64,000 bases of DNA from Paenibacillus tepidiphilus. Lineage in GTDB: Bacteria; Bacillota; Bacilli; Paenibacillales; Paenibacillaceae. Within the stretch, counting starts at the first letter, position 1. Each line of letters opens with the position of its first letter. A model generated the notes under the pieces. That model was given only the letters and a program-made list of their open reading frames with translations. It searched no databases and was not told the origin of the DNA. This document shows positions 27,182 to 36,299 of this stretch, piece after piece. Both the position numbers and the translations under genes were made by a program. The stretch is taken from contig NZ_VWRQ01000012.1 in NCBI RefSeq assembly GCF_008635795.1, positions 1-64,000 of the forward strand, given 5' to 3'.

Positions 27182-28297
27182 ATGTATAGATGTACCTTCA
27201 AACGCCGCCCCTTGGGTTGCGTAATCATATTGACGCTAATGCTTACAGGCTGCGGCGTTGAAACGGCTTCACCGGATGCGACTGACAAGTCTTCGGCCAA
27301 CCCGGTGACGGCGTCAGCAGCTCCTTCTTCAGTGGCTGCTGACGCATCAGCGCTACCCGGTACTGAAGCATCAGCTCTAGCAACGGCTACACCCGAAACA
27401 GCGCTGGCCCCTGCACACTCTGCTCTATTGCTGGAAGGCGGCGTTACTGAATACAGCGGCAGCGAAACTCAGTTCAAGATTGACGATGAATATGTGCCAA
27501 CCTCTTTTTCCGGAGCCATTGGGGAGCCGATTGGCTTGTATTTGCCTGATACTATGAAACGTTTTGCAGCCCAGGGCGGTACCGCCTGGGGCACGGCTGA
27601 CAGGCTGAACTACATCAGGATTGTAAAACAGGACACCGGCAAGGCTGCAGCAGATACTGGGGGCTCCAATGAATCTGCTGGTCCCGGTAATCCTTCTCCA
27701 AGGGAGGAACCTGCTATAGCTTTGACGTTGTCAGGCCAATCAGCGGACTTGCTGATGTATAAGGAATATACGGGCTATGTTGAAGATGATACGGGAATCC
27801 TGGATATGTTCGCCATCGAGTCCCAGGAACAAGCTTACAGCGTGGCCATCCGTACTACGGAGGATCAGCGCAGCGAAATGCTGCCTTTATTCCTGGAGAT
27901 GCTGCGCAGCGTGCATTATATGGTCAAGCTTGGCCCGCTCGAAGCCGGTGTGTTTCTGCAGGAGCCGGATGTGGGTAATGACCCGGGGAAGAAGCAGGCA
28001 GTACGTGAAGTAATGACAGCGCTGGAAGCGATTGCAGCCAGAGATGAAGTACTGTTCGCATCCACGATGAAATCTCCCGAAGCGGCAGCCGGTCTGCATC
28101 ATTTTCTTGAAAATGAGGGTACTTATCACTTTTACCAAATGACTGTGATGGGCATTCCGTTTGAAGACGAGAAGTGGGCGGGGATCAGGGTGGAGTATTA
28201 CTGGACGTCTCCTGAAGGTTATGTCATTGACAGGGGATTCACGGCTGCATTGTTGCCTGACAAGCAAGGCGCGTGGAAGATTGCGGATCTGGATTAA
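27182..28297 (+). CDS. hypothetical lipoprotein
   Basis: A 371-residue exported protein I do not recognise. Residues 1-24 are a lipoprotein signal ending in the lipobox LTGC. Residues ~25-85 are an Ala/Ser/Thr/Pro-rich linker, probably disordered. The folded part has TEYSGSETQFKIDDEY and GLYLPDTMKRFA, resembling extracytoplasmic domains of unknown function in Paenibacillus; a second Gly/Ser/Pro stretch (about 155-175) splits it. The C-terminal ~100 residues end in DRGFTAALLPDKQGAWKIADLD, reminiscent of an NTF2-like fold. It is followed 16 bp later by the aldo/keto reductase, so the two may be cotranscribed. Confidence 0.8.
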   Translation: MYRCTFKRRPLGCVIILTLMLTGCGVETASPDATDKSSANPVTASAAPSSVAADASALPGTEASALATATPETALAPAHSALLLEGGVTEYSGSETQFKIDDEYVPTSFSGAIGEPIGLYLPDTMKRFAAQGGTAWGTADRLNYIRIVKQDTGKAAADTGGSNESAGPGNPSPREEPAIALTLSGQSADLLMYKEYTGYVEDDTGILDMFAIESQEQAYSVAIRTTEDQRSEMLPLFLEMLRSVHYMVKLGPLEAGVFLQEPDVGNDPGKKQAVREVMTALEAIAARDEVLFASTMKSPEAAAGLHHFLENEGTYHFYQMTVMGIPFEDEKWAGIRVEYYWTSPEGYVIDRGFTAALLPDKQGAWKIADLD

Positions 28298-28313
28298 GCG
28301 AGGAGGAGACAGC

Positions 28314-29201
28314 ATGGAACGGCGCAAATATGGAAATACCGATATGCAGGTTAGCATTCTTGGCTTCGGCGGTGCGGAGATCGGCGGTGCGGATGAGAAG
28401 ACGGTGGACCGGCTGCTTGGCACGGCCCTGGAAGCCGGCCTGAACCTGATTGATACGGCGGAGTGTTACGGCCGGAGCGAGGAACTGATCGGCAAGGTCC
28501 TTGCCGGACGCCGTGATGAGTACTACCTTTTTACTAAATGCGGACATGCCTCCGGGCTTGACTTTGCCGATTGGGACCCGGTTCTGCTGGAGAAGAGCAT
28601 TGACCGGAGTCTGAAGCGGCTGAACACCGACCATGTTGATGTCATCCATTTGCATAGCTGCAGCGAGGAGATTTTGCGGCGCGGAGAAGTGATCCGGGTC
28701 CTGGAAGCCGCCAAGCAGGCGGGCAAAACCCGTTATATCGGCTATAGCGGCGACCGCAATGACGCTCTGTATGCGGTGGAGACCGGATTGTTCGACAGCC
28801 TGGAGACCTCGCTGAATATCGCCGATCAGGAGGTCATAGACCTGACCCTTGGCAAAGCGGCAGAGCGGGGCATGGGTGTTACGGCTAAACGGCCGATTGC
28901 TAATGCGGCATGGGCCCGGGCGCAAGTAGCCGATACCGACTATGCGTATGTTTATTGGCGGCGGCTTCAAGAGCTACAATACGGATTTCTGGACGACGTT
29001 CAGCAGGGTGTGGAGATCGCGCTGCGCTTTACGCTAAGTACTCCGGGTGTGCATACAGCGATTGTCGGTACACAGAACCCGGACCGCTGGCCGCAGAACG
29101 CCGCGCTGCTGCAGAAGGGAGCGCTCCCGCAGGAGCTGTACGACGAGATCCGGGCACGCTGGCATGCTGCAGGCAGCCAGGATTGGGTGGGGCAGACCTG
29201 A
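28314..29201 (+). CDS. aldo/keto reductase
   Basis: A cytoplasmic NAD(P)H-dependent oxidoreductase of about 295 residues with a TIM barrel. RKYGNTDMQVSILGFGGAEIGG is the typical start; NLIDTAECYGRSEELIGKVL carries the catalytic Asp and Tyr, and the catalytic Lys and His are in YLFTKCGHA and VDVIHLHS. C-terminal GVHTAIVGTQNPDRW is the cofactor segment. ATG 28314 has GAGGAGGAG upstream; the frame stays open into the preceding gene but that is not used. Substrate unknown. Confidence 0.92.
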   Translation: MERRKYGNTDMQVSILGFGGAEIGGADEKTVDRLLGTALEAGLNLIDTAECYGRSEELIGKVLAGRRDEYYLFTKCGHASGLDFADWDPVLLEKSIDRSLKRLNTDHVDVIHLHSCSEEILRRGEVIRVLEAAKQAGKTRYIGYSGDRNDALYAVETGLFDSLETSLNIADQEVIDLTLGKAAERGMGVTAKRPIANAAWARAQVADTDYAYVYWRRLQELQYGFLDDVQQGVEIALRFTLSTPGVHTAIVGTQNPDRWPQNAALLQKGALPQELYDEIRARWHAAGSQDWVGQT

Positions 29202-29237
29202 GCGAAGCAAGGATATCGCCTTCAGTATAGACAGGAC

Positions 29238-29272
29238 AAGCACCGGACAATGAGTCCGGTGCTTGTTTTTTT
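29238..29272 (+). terminator. terminator after the aldo/keto reductase
   Basis: AAGCACCGGAC / GTCCGGTGCTT, five-base loop, then GTTTTTTT. Confidence 0.9.
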
Positions 29273-29570
29273 AACAAGTTGCTGTATATGCTGACTAAAT
29301 AAAGGACTTATGCTTCTGGCTGAAGGCTCTCGGCTGTTGGGTGAAGACAGACGGATACTGGCAGAAGTCTGTTGGCTACTTGATAACGGCTGCTTGCTGA
29401 TGCCGGGTGATGCCGGGTGCTGGATGACGGCTGCGGGCTTATAGGCTAATGGCTGACGAGTGCTGGATGACGGCTACGCATACTGGATGCTGGAAGACGG
29501 CTAACGGCTGTGGGCTAATGGTTTATTTGCTCATCGGCGAGTAAAGGGGGGCGGGGTTATTGGTCCTTTA

Positions 29571-29778
29571 GCTGGGAGCAGGGTTACCCCTAATTGGAAA
29601 ATCGCCACTTAATTTTAGCTGTATGGAGCTTTTCAGCAATCTAGTTTGATAACCGCCACTTAATATGAGCGAAAATGGCTGTCAGCACCGAAATCGTCCA
29701 AATTAAGTGGCGATAATCGAATTAGACGTCTAAAATCCGAAAAAAAGTCGAAATTAGTGTGCAAAAATCAAACTAGTT
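29571..29778 (-). repeat. ~200-bp dispersed element, copy A
   Basis: Its reverse complement aligns by eye over its whole length to 47088-47300. It has three arms with CGCCACTTAAT or its complement: 29590-29619, 29641-29670 and 29702-29725. The outermost part ACTAGTTTGATTTTTGCACAC matches TTAGTTCGATTTTCTCACAC in the other copy. Confidence 0.8.
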
Positions 29779-29884
29779 GTCTCGAAGAGTTGCTTTTACC
29801 GGCCTGATCCGGGGAGCTAAGCTAACTTAGCTCTGATATTAGCTCATCGTGGAAAGCTTACAGCCTGAAGCAGAACAGGATAGC

Positions 29885-30065
29885 ATTACCGCTGACGTTA
29901 CCGCTGACGTTACCGCTGACGTTACCGCTGACGTTACCGCTGACGTTACCGCATAGCATTGCTGCATAGCATTGCCGCTTACGTTACCGCATAGCTGCAT
30001 AGCATTCCGCTTACGTTGCTGCATAGCATTACTGGATAGCGTTACGCATTGCCGCATAGCGATAA
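29885..30065. repeat. 12-bp tandem array GCTGACGTTACC with degenerate tail
   Basis: Five exact copies occupy 29891-29950, followed by variants such as GCATAGCATTGC and GCTTACGTTACC to about 30065. Confidence 0.92.
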
Positions 30066-30130
30066 TCGGAAAATCGCCATCTTTTCTTGCAATAATTATC
30101 CTTCGACCTATGAAAAAGTTAAAGAACAAC

Positions 30131-30170
30131 TATATAAGTTAACATAATATAAAATATGTAACCTAAGTAT
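30131..30170. repeat. AT-rich repeat with GTTAACATAATA, copy 1
   Basis: TATATAAGTTAACATAATATAA...ATATGTAACCT closely resembles 47451-47490 and more loosely 45082-45110. Confidence 0.5.
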
Positions 30171-30305
30171 GGGCAATTCAGCATTTGATTAGAACCAATT
30201 TAGCTTTCAATCAGAATCACTTTGGGTTTCTATCTGAACCACTTTAGCATTGAGCGTTCACCAATCAGATCAACTGCTTGTTATACCCTCACACCATTAT
30301 CACAA

Positions 30306-30352
30306 TTCAACATATGAAAAATTCATAATAGATAACCATAACCCGGCATCAC
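30306..30352. repeat. dispersed short repeat, copy 2
   Basis: The first 20 bases are identical to 22876-22895 and the similarity continues to a CCGGCA string. Confidence 0.6.
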
Positions 30353-30442
30353 CTTATCTACCTCACTTCTTTACTCAACAATCACACTCCCCTGCTCCAA
30401 TAAACCCGAAATGGAAAAAGCCGGGGCGTCAGCAAAGTAAAA

Positions 30443-31390
30443 TTAATTGCTGTTAAGTTCAAGCCTATCCCGCAGCTGAAGCCCCAGACTCATAGCTTGC
30501 AGTGCCGAGGACAGTGAGAGAAGGGAGGGCGACGGGTCATTCAAATGCTCCAGCGCATACCGCAGGCTCTCCTCGTACGAGTTAAGCTTGGGAAGTATTT
30601 TCTGCTGCGCGCCGGATCGGGTGTATTCCATCAGCAGGCTGTCCGCATGGCCATGTCTGTCCTCGCTTTCCCTGTACTGTAGCTTGCCATGCTCGAAGTG
30701 TGCCGTATAGCCGACGGTGAAGGGATAGCTCTCCGGCATTTGCGAGGAGACCAGAACCTCTGCGTAGCTGTCAGGGCCTGCGAACTGGGCACGGACAAGC
30801 GCCTGATGGGGATTGCTGCCCGTCCTGCCCCAGACGAACGATGCTTCAGTAGGACCGAGCAGCCAGCATACCATGTCCAGTTCATGAATCATCAGGTCGG
30901 TGGTAATCCGGCCAAGCCCCAGATCTCCCCACATCGGTGGCGTTTCCCGGTGGAACGAGACAGACAACAGGCGCCCGAAGGTACCGGCTTGCACCGAATC
31001 ATACAAATAACGGTAGGAGGGTTCAAATTTGATGAATTGGTTGACCATGATTTTTCTGCCGTATTGCTGCTCGGCTTCATTTAGCTTCTGAATATCCTCA
31101 TAACTTAGACAGACAGGGGTTTCACAGAACACATGCTTCCCCGCTTTGAGTGCCTGGATTGCATACTCTGTATGTACCGCGGATGGCAGACAAAGATCAA
31201 TGAGTCCGATAGATTCATCCTGCAAAATCTCGTCGATGGACTCGGTGGTCCGTACTCCCAGCCGGCTCTCCAATTCATCAAGCTTTGTCCGGTTTCTGCC
31301 GAATACGGAAATGTCTCCTGTCTGCTCCATCTGGCTTAATAGCTGGGCATGATAAGCCCCGAAGCCTGTACCTAATATTCCGATATTCAT
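30443..31390 (-). CDS. Gfo/Idh/MocA family oxidoreductase
   Basis: A 315-residue NAD(P)-dependent dehydrogenase of the sugar/inositol type. The Rossmann start NIGILGTGFGAYHAQLL is at residue 2; the C-terminal domain follows after about 120. The usual EKP catalytic-site motif appears as CETPVCL, with Thr in place of Lys; the next ILTA-type segment and the HELDMVCWLLG stretch are normal. ATG 31390 is eight bases after AAAGGAG. It is divergent from a WYL regulator that may control it. Substrate unknown. Confidence 0.9.
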   Translation of the reverse strand: MNIGILGTGFGAYHAQLLSQMEQTGDISVFGRNRTKLDELESRLGVRTTESIDEILQDESIGLIDLCLPSAVHTEYAIQALKAGKHVFCETPVCLSYEDIQKLNEAEQQYGRKIMVNQFIKFEPSYRYLYDSVQAGTFGRLLSVSFHRETPPMWGDLGLGRITTDLMIHELDMVCWLLGPTEASFVWGRTGSNPHQALVRAQFAGPDSYAEVLVSSQMPESYPFTVGYTAHFEHGKLQYRESEDRHGHADSLLMEYTRSGAQQKILPKLNSYEESLRYALEHLNDPSPSLLSLSSALQAMSLGLQLRDRLELNSN

Positions 31391-31534
31391 ATTTAATGCA
31401 GCTCCTTTACAATCTGAGGTTGTCGTACTATATTCAATAATACATTTATATTGTTGACAGAAGATTGTCATGAATTCGGCGGCGAGTTGAAATGGGAATC
31501 TCAGAATTCACGTAAATTAACAGGAGGTATATAG

Positions 31535-32506
31535 TTGCGTCTGCATCGTCTGATAGCGATTCTATTATTGGTGGAATCAAGGGGAAGAATAACTGCCCAG
31601 GCCCTGGCCGAAGCGCTGGAAACATCGGTCCGTTCCATTTACCGGGACATTGATGTGCTGGGGGAAGCGGGAATACCACTGACGGCTGTGTCCGGGCCCG
31701 GTGGGGGGATTTCCCTGATGCCCGGCTATACCGTTAATTTACGCCAGCTGCATGGCGAAGAGGTGCTGCAGCTATATTTAACCGGCATGGGGATTCGCAC
31801 CAGAGAACCGGGAGAATCCGGACTGAAGCTGAAGAATGCGCTTATGAAGCTGGAAAAGACACTGCCGCCGGCTTATCAGGCCGATCTGCATAAGGTGCAG
31901 AGCCGTTTTCTCTTCGATGAAGCGCCTTGGTGGGAAGAGCTGCCGGAGCTTCCCTGTCTTGAGACGCTGCGCGGTGCGCTTCTGCGTTCCGCTAAGCTAG
32001 CCATCCGATACCGGAAGGTCAATAACGAAGTTTCTGAGCGCACCGTGCAGCCATACGGTCTGATTGTTAAGCGCGGAGAATGGTATCTGGCGGCGTATTG
32101 TGAAGCGGCCAGGGAATTGCGGACTTTTAAATGTGAGCGGATCAACGCCGTGGCGGAACTGGACGAAGGATTTGAGATTCCGGACGGATTCTCGCTGGAG
32201 GAATATTGGCGGGGCCAGGAGCATGTCTTCAAAGCAGCCCGCCGGGAAGCTGAACATTACCTGGTTGTAATTCGTCTAAGCCGCGAAGACGGGAAACAGA
32301 TGCTTGCACAGACAAGCATGGAGGTTACGGAGGTTAAAGAAGAGGGACTGCGGATGCTCTTTTCTGTGAATATGTATGAGTATCATCAGGCTTGCAAAGA
32401 GGCTCTGACTCTGCCGCCTACGGCCGAAATCCTGCAGCCTGCAGAGCTTAGAGCGTATATGCAGCAGCGGATTCGGCAATGGGCGGAGCTGTATTCTGTT
32501 AAATGA
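31535..32506 (+). CDS. HTH and WYL-domain transcriptional regulator (YafY type)
   Basis: A 323-residue DNA-binding regulator. Residues 1-60 are an HTH_11 winged helix (RLHRLIAILLLVESRGRITAQALAEALETSVRSIYRDID). A WYL domain covers about 140-225 (IRYRKVNNEVSERTVQPYGLIVKRGEWYLAAYCE), with a C-terminal WCX-like part. WYL domains sense ligands, possibly nucleic acids or small molecules. TTG 31535 follows AGGAGG. It is divergent from the Gfo/Idh gene across a 144-bp gap. Its last 8 bp overlap the convergent GNAT gene. Confidence 0.9.
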   Translation: MRLHRLIAILLLVESRGRITAQALAEALETSVRSIYRDIDVLGEAGIPLTAVSGPGGGISLMPGYTVNLRQLHGEEVLQLYLTGMGIRTREPGESGLKLKNALMKLEKTLPPAYQADLHKVQSRFLFDEAPWWEELPELPCLETLRGALLRSAKLAIRYRKVNNEVSERTVQPYGLIVKRGEWYLAAYCEAARELRTFKCERINAVAELDEGFEIPDGFSLEEYWRGQEHVFKAARREAEHYLVVIRLSREDGKQMLAQTSMEVTEVKEEGLRMLFSVNMYEYHQACKEALTLPPTAEILQPAELRAYMQQRIRQWAELYSVK

Positions 32507-32936
32507 GCAGCGAGCCGGAGGAACAGGACTTGGAGAAGACAGAGAAGCCGCTGCGCTTCTCCCAGCCGATCGCCTGCCAAAAGCTGTTGCCGGTTGCATT
32601 GTCATCGATCACGAAGATATGGCATTTATCGATCCCTTGAGCGGATAACCCGTGTAAGCTGGCTTCTGCCAACCGCCGGCCAAGCTGCTGCTGCCGGAAG
32701 TCCGGGTCCACCGCCATATGATAAATAAACCCTCTTCTCCCGTCATGCCCGCACAGAATAGTGCCCGCGATCCGGCCGTCGCTCTCGCCGACAAAGCTCA
32801 GTCCCGGGTTGCGCAGTAAATAACCGGCGATACTCTCCCGTGAGTCCGCCCCGCTGACATGAACCCCTTCCGAACGCTGCCACAGCCCATACATCTGATC
32901 GTAATCCTCAATGGTCATCTCTCTAAGTCTAATCAT
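32499..32936 (-). CDS. GNAT family N-acetyltransferase
   Basis: A protein of about 145 residues. DGRIAGTILCGHDGRRGFIYHMAVDPDFRQQQLGRRLAEASL holds the beta4 strand and acetyl-CoA loop. C-terminal CHIFVIDDNATGNSFWQAIGW is typical of GNATs of the YpeA type. ATG 32936 has GGAGGGG at good spacing. It lies 19 bp after the MFS gene on the same strand, so probably one operon. Substrate unknown. Confidence 0.9.
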   Translation of the reverse strand: MIRLREMTIEDYDQMYGLWQRSEGVHVSGADSRESIAGYLLRNPGLSFVGESDGRIAGTILCGHDGRRGFIYHMAVDPDFRQQQLGRRLAEASLHGLSAQGIDKCHIFVIDDNATGNSFWQAIGWEKRSGFSVFSKSCSSGSLLI

Positions 32937-32955
32937 AACTACCCCTCCAACAGTA

Positions 32956-34209
32956 TTAGTTATCATGGGTGCCCGGTGCTGTAAGTGCCGGTCCCTCTTG
33001 ACGCTCCCTTAGGGTAAGACGTTTGTGGGCAGTCAGCAGAAAAGGCAGGCCCAGCGCAGTGCTCAGGGCCAGCGGAATAAATACGGCTGGTCCGTTTCCG
33101 GCACCGAACTCGTCGAGCAGCAGACCGCCCAGCACTGGTGCCAGTACATTGCCTAGATTGTTGAAGCCCATCGTGCCGAAATAGGTGCCTTTCCATTCCG
33201 GCCGGGCAATCCGGTCGATGAGCATGTCCATCATGGTGAAGAGCAGCACCTCGCCGATTGTAAACAGTACAACACTGATCATCAGGATCGTAACGCCGCT
33301 GGCGATGCCGAACAGCAGCATGCTCATGGCGACGCATATGTTACCGAGAATCAGCGGAACGATCGGCGGAAAATTACGGGCGGTGCGGACGACCGGGTAT
33401 TGCACCACCAGCACCGTTACTGCATTGAGCGACAGCATAAAGGAGAAGAGCTGACCGCCATTCTCAAACTGCGGATTCATTGCTAAATATTGTGCCAGTG
33501 TTGAGCTGAAATGTCCATAACCTAGAACACAGAACACCGTTCCCAGCAGCACCGGCAGAAAGACACGGTCCCGTCCGGTAACGGCCAGTGCTTCGCGGAG
33601 CTTTGGCGCCTGGACCTGTACCGGGGAAGCGGGCATACTGGAGCCGTGAACCCGGAATTGCAGGATCAGGACTGCCCCGTAAGCAATATAGACGATCCCG
33701 GCAATCACAAACGGGAAGGTCGATTGTGCCGACCCGAGCTGCAGGCCGATAATCGGCCCGAACACCACGCCGAGATTGATGGCGGCATACCGCAAATTGA
33801 ACACAAGCAGCTTGTTCTCGGGGCGCGTCAGATCCGAGAGCAGGGCGCGTGAGGTCGGTTCAAAGACAGAACGGCATAAGCCGTTAAGCATGTTCACCAG
33901 GAAGAAGACCCAGAGATGCTGGGCGGCAGAGAAGCCGAAGAACACCATGGCCCATCCGAAGACGGATACCAGCATGACGATCTTGCGTCCGATGACATCG
34001 GAGATATAACCGCCGTAGAAGCTGGCCATGACGCCGACCAGTGAACTGACGGCAACAGTGATACCGGTCTGGGTCGATGAAGCGCCGAGTACCTGTGTTA
34101 AATAGATAGAGAGAAATGGAATACTCATGGAGGTGACAAGCCGGCCGAACATCGTGCCGATGATGATGGTCCAGGCCAGAGGATGGACTTGCTGCAATTG
34201 CTTTTTCAT
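32956..34209 (-). CDS. MFS transporter
   Basis: A 417-residue, twelve-helix major facilitator of the drug/sugar efflux type. A typical loop 2-3 motif is GGYISDVIGRKIVM, and a duplicated pattern appears in the second half (about 215-400). AGGAG precedes ATG 34209. Divergent from an SgrR-like regulator and followed by a GNAT. In E. coli, SgrR lies beside the efflux protein SetA; the same pairing of an SgrR-type activator with an MFS exporter suggests local regulation. Substrate unknown. Confidence 0.92.
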   Translation of the reverse strand: MKKQLQQVHPLAWTIIIGTMFGRLVTSMSIPFLSIYLTQVLGASSTQTGITVAVSSLVGVMASFYGGYISDVIGRKIVMLVSVFGWAMVFFGFSAAQHLWVFFLVNMLNGLCRSVFEPTSRALLSDLTRPENKLLVFNLRYAAINLGVVFGPIIGLQLGSAQSTFPFVIAGIVYIAYGAVLILQFRVHGSSMPASPVQVQAPKLREALAVTGRDRVFLPVLLGTVFCVLGYGHFSSTLAQYLAMNPQFENGGQLFSFMLSLNAVTVLVVQYPVVRTARNFPPIVPLILGNICVAMSMLLFGIASGVTILMISVVLFTIGEVLLFTMMDMLIDRIARPEWKGTYFGTMGFNNLGNVLAPVLGGLLLDEFGAGNGPAVFIPLALSTALGLPFLLTAHKRLTLRERQEGPALTAPGTHDN

Positions 34210-34348
34210 ACCTGTGAATCTCCTAATCTTGATGCGGATTTAAAGTGTATCTGCCGGTTGCTGCATTATGTATAATTGTAGTGATAAAAGGGGGAAATAA
34301 AAGTGTAAGCTTTTCAGTTTTCGTTTCACCTTTAAAGGAGCGGTGTTT

Positions 34349-36142
34349 ATGGAACAACAAATGAACCATTATATACGTCTGGCGGCAGCACTTAATGTCT
34401 CTCAAAGGATGCAGGAGCCGATAGCGGTATCCATAGAACAGCTGGCAGAGATTCTGTGCTGCACGCCGCGCAATGTCAAGTTTATCCTCCGCCGGTTCGA
34501 AGAGAGCGGTACGATCCGCTGGCAGCCGGGCCGGGGCCGGGGGCATACGTCGGAAATGACGTTCCTGCGCGGCATTGATGAAGTGATGGAGCAGGCCTTG
34601 CAGGAGTTGACCGGCAAAGGAAAAATCAAGCAGGGAATCGAGCTGATCGGGCAGCTCGGCGGAAATAGCGCCCTGCAGGAACGGCTGTTGGCCCTGCTGA
34701 ACAAGCAAATGGGTTACCATAGCGAAGCGGAGACGACAACCGGTCTCGACACCTTGCGTATTTCGCTAAGCCGGCGGCTGGAGCCGCTGGATACCTGCAG
34801 GGTTTATACGGCCTTCGAAGCTTTTATCATTGATCAGATCTGCAGCACGCTGGTGACCTTCGATGCCGGGTGCAAGCAATTTCAGCCCGGACTGGCCCAT
34901 ATGTGGGAGGCGAACGAGGAGTGTACCAGCTATATCTTTTACCTCCGCAAGGGGGTACGGTTTCATCATGGCCGGGTGCTGACCTCAAGGGATGTTAAAG
35001 AGACCTATCTTAGGCTGCTGGACCGAAAGAGTCCGGCTTTCGGCCACTTCAGAGATATAGAGCAGGTGGAATTGCTCGGAGAGCACCGGATCCGCTTTGA
35101 TTTGTCGCAGCCCAATGTGTTCTTCTTACATGCGCTTAGTTCAATATATATGTCAGTCTTGCCATATGACAGCGATCCGGAAGCCGGATTGATCGGCACG
35201 GGTCCTTACCGGTTGTCCGAGCTGAGTGAGGATGGGATCGTACTGGCTGCCTTCGACGATTATTACGGTTACCGTCCGCTGCTTGACCGGGTGGAGGTGT
35301 GGTATCTGCCGGAAATGGGTTCCGGAGTGCGGCAGTATGAACTGCCGGGCCTTTCCGCAGGTAGCCCCGAGGAGGAAGGCTGCAGCAACAATATTGATTA
35401 TCCTGCTCTTGGCTGCCGCTATATCATGTTTAATTTTCACCGGCAAGGCGTTCATCATGATCTGAAATTTCGCCGCGCGCTGCAAGCACTGTATCATCCG
35501 CCGGCACTGATCAAGGATCTGCGCGGTAAACGCTCGCTTCCTGCGTCCAGCTTCATGCCCTGGGAGAGCCAGGTCCGCTCATGGCATGAGCCATCCTTGC
35601 CGGAGATCCGGGAAATGCTTCTGGAGAGCGGCTATCAGGGAGAAGAGTTAACGCTTGCCTATGCCTCCTTTAAGGTAGAGGAAGGCGAAGACTCACAGTG
35701 GCTGCAGCGGAGGGCAGAAGCAGCCGGATTCCGTCTCCGTCTGCTTACCTATGACAGCTTTCAGCTGGAGTCAGTTATGGACAGAGCTGATATGTTCATT
35801 GCCGAAGAGGTGCTGGAGGATGATTGGGAATGGGGGATGATCAATTATTTCGTCAACCAGTCCAATCTGCTGCACACCTTGCTGCTCCCGGAGCAGCTGG
35901 AACAGCTTTACGCTGCGCTTGCCGGATTCACATCGCTCCCGGCTGAAGGCCGCAGCAGTCTGCTCAAGCAAGCCGAGGAGATTTTATACAGGGAGTGCTG
36001 GCTGCTCTATGGCTGCCATATGAAGAAGCAGGCCCAGTTGAACCAAAGCCTGTTCGGTCTGCATACCGGCTCCTTCGGCTTTTTGGATATTTCCAGATTA
36101 TGGATCAAATCAGGGTTTCCGGAGCGTACTTCTGATTCCTGA
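34349..36142 (+). CDS. SgrR-family transcriptional regulator with solute-binding domain
   Basis: A 597-residue cytoplasmic regulator. The N-terminal ~110 residues are an SgrR-type HTH (SIEQLAEILCCTPRNVKFILRRFEESGTIRWQPGRGRG). Residues ~140-540 are a family 5 solute-binding domain (RRLEPLDTCRVYTAF, LRKGVRFHHGRVLTSRDVKETY, GTGPYRLSEL), without a signal peptide, so the ligand is sensed inside the cell. ATG 34349 is preferred over GTG 34343 by spacing from AAAGGAG. Divergent from the MFS exporter it may control. Confidence 0.93.
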   Translation: MEQQMNHYIRLAAALNVSQRMQEPIAVSIEQLAEILCCTPRNVKFILRRFEESGTIRWQPGRGRGHTSEMTFLRGIDEVMEQALQELTGKGKIKQGIELIGQLGGNSALQERLLALLNKQMGYHSEAETTTGLDTLRISLSRRLEPLDTCRVYTAFEAFIIDQICSTLVTFDAGCKQFQPGLAHMWEANEECTSYIFYLRKGVRFHHGRVLTSRDVKETYLRLLDRKSPAFGHFRDIEQVELLGEHRIRFDLSQPNVFFLHALSSIYMSVLPYDSDPEAGLIGTGPYRLSELSEDGIVLAAFDDYYGYRPLLDRVEVWYLPEMGSGVRQYELPGLSAGSPEEEGCSNNIDYPALGCRYIMFNFHRQGVHHDLKFRRALQALYHPPALIKDLRGKRSLPASSFMPWESQVRSWHEPSLPEIREMLLESGYQGEELTLAYASFKVEEGEDSQWLQRRAEAAGFRLRLLTYDSFQLESVMDRADMFIAEEVLEDDWEWGMINYFVNQSNLLHTLLLPEQLEQLYAALAGFTSLPAEGRSSLLKQAEEILYRECWLLYGCHMKKQAQLNQSLFGLHTGSFGFLDISRLWIKSGFPERTSDS

Positions 36143-36299
36143 AGCTAAGGCTAAACGGCCTTACGTCCGTCATACCGGGTGGAATGCCGGTGATATGAAA
36201 ATCCTTTACGCGGTTAATAGTTACATACAAACTACGTGAAGCTGCGGATGCCCGGAGGTTCAACCCAACCGGACTGGCGCAAAGGAGGCATTCGGGGAT

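Larger units (their letters stand above)
29273..30442. other. 1.2-kb repeat-rich region without genes
   Basis: No coding frame with a credible ribosome site. In order it holds degenerate GCTGGATGACGGCT-type repeats (29390-29520), a ~200-bp dispersed element (29571-29778), a 12-bp tandem array with degenerate continuation (29885-30065), an AT-rich GTTAACATAATA segment (30131-30170), loosely repeated CTTTnG motifs and a short dispersed repeat (30306-30350). Confidence 0.75.

Noticed and set aside
29885-30065. Possible CRISPR array
   Set aside because: Units are 12 bp with no unique spacers, and no cas genes are present.
29839-30129. Minus-strand open frame encoding repeated Val-Thr-Ser-Ala
   Set aside because: The frame is open only because the 12-bp tandem repeat lacks stops. 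There is no ribosome site, and the composition is not that of a protein.
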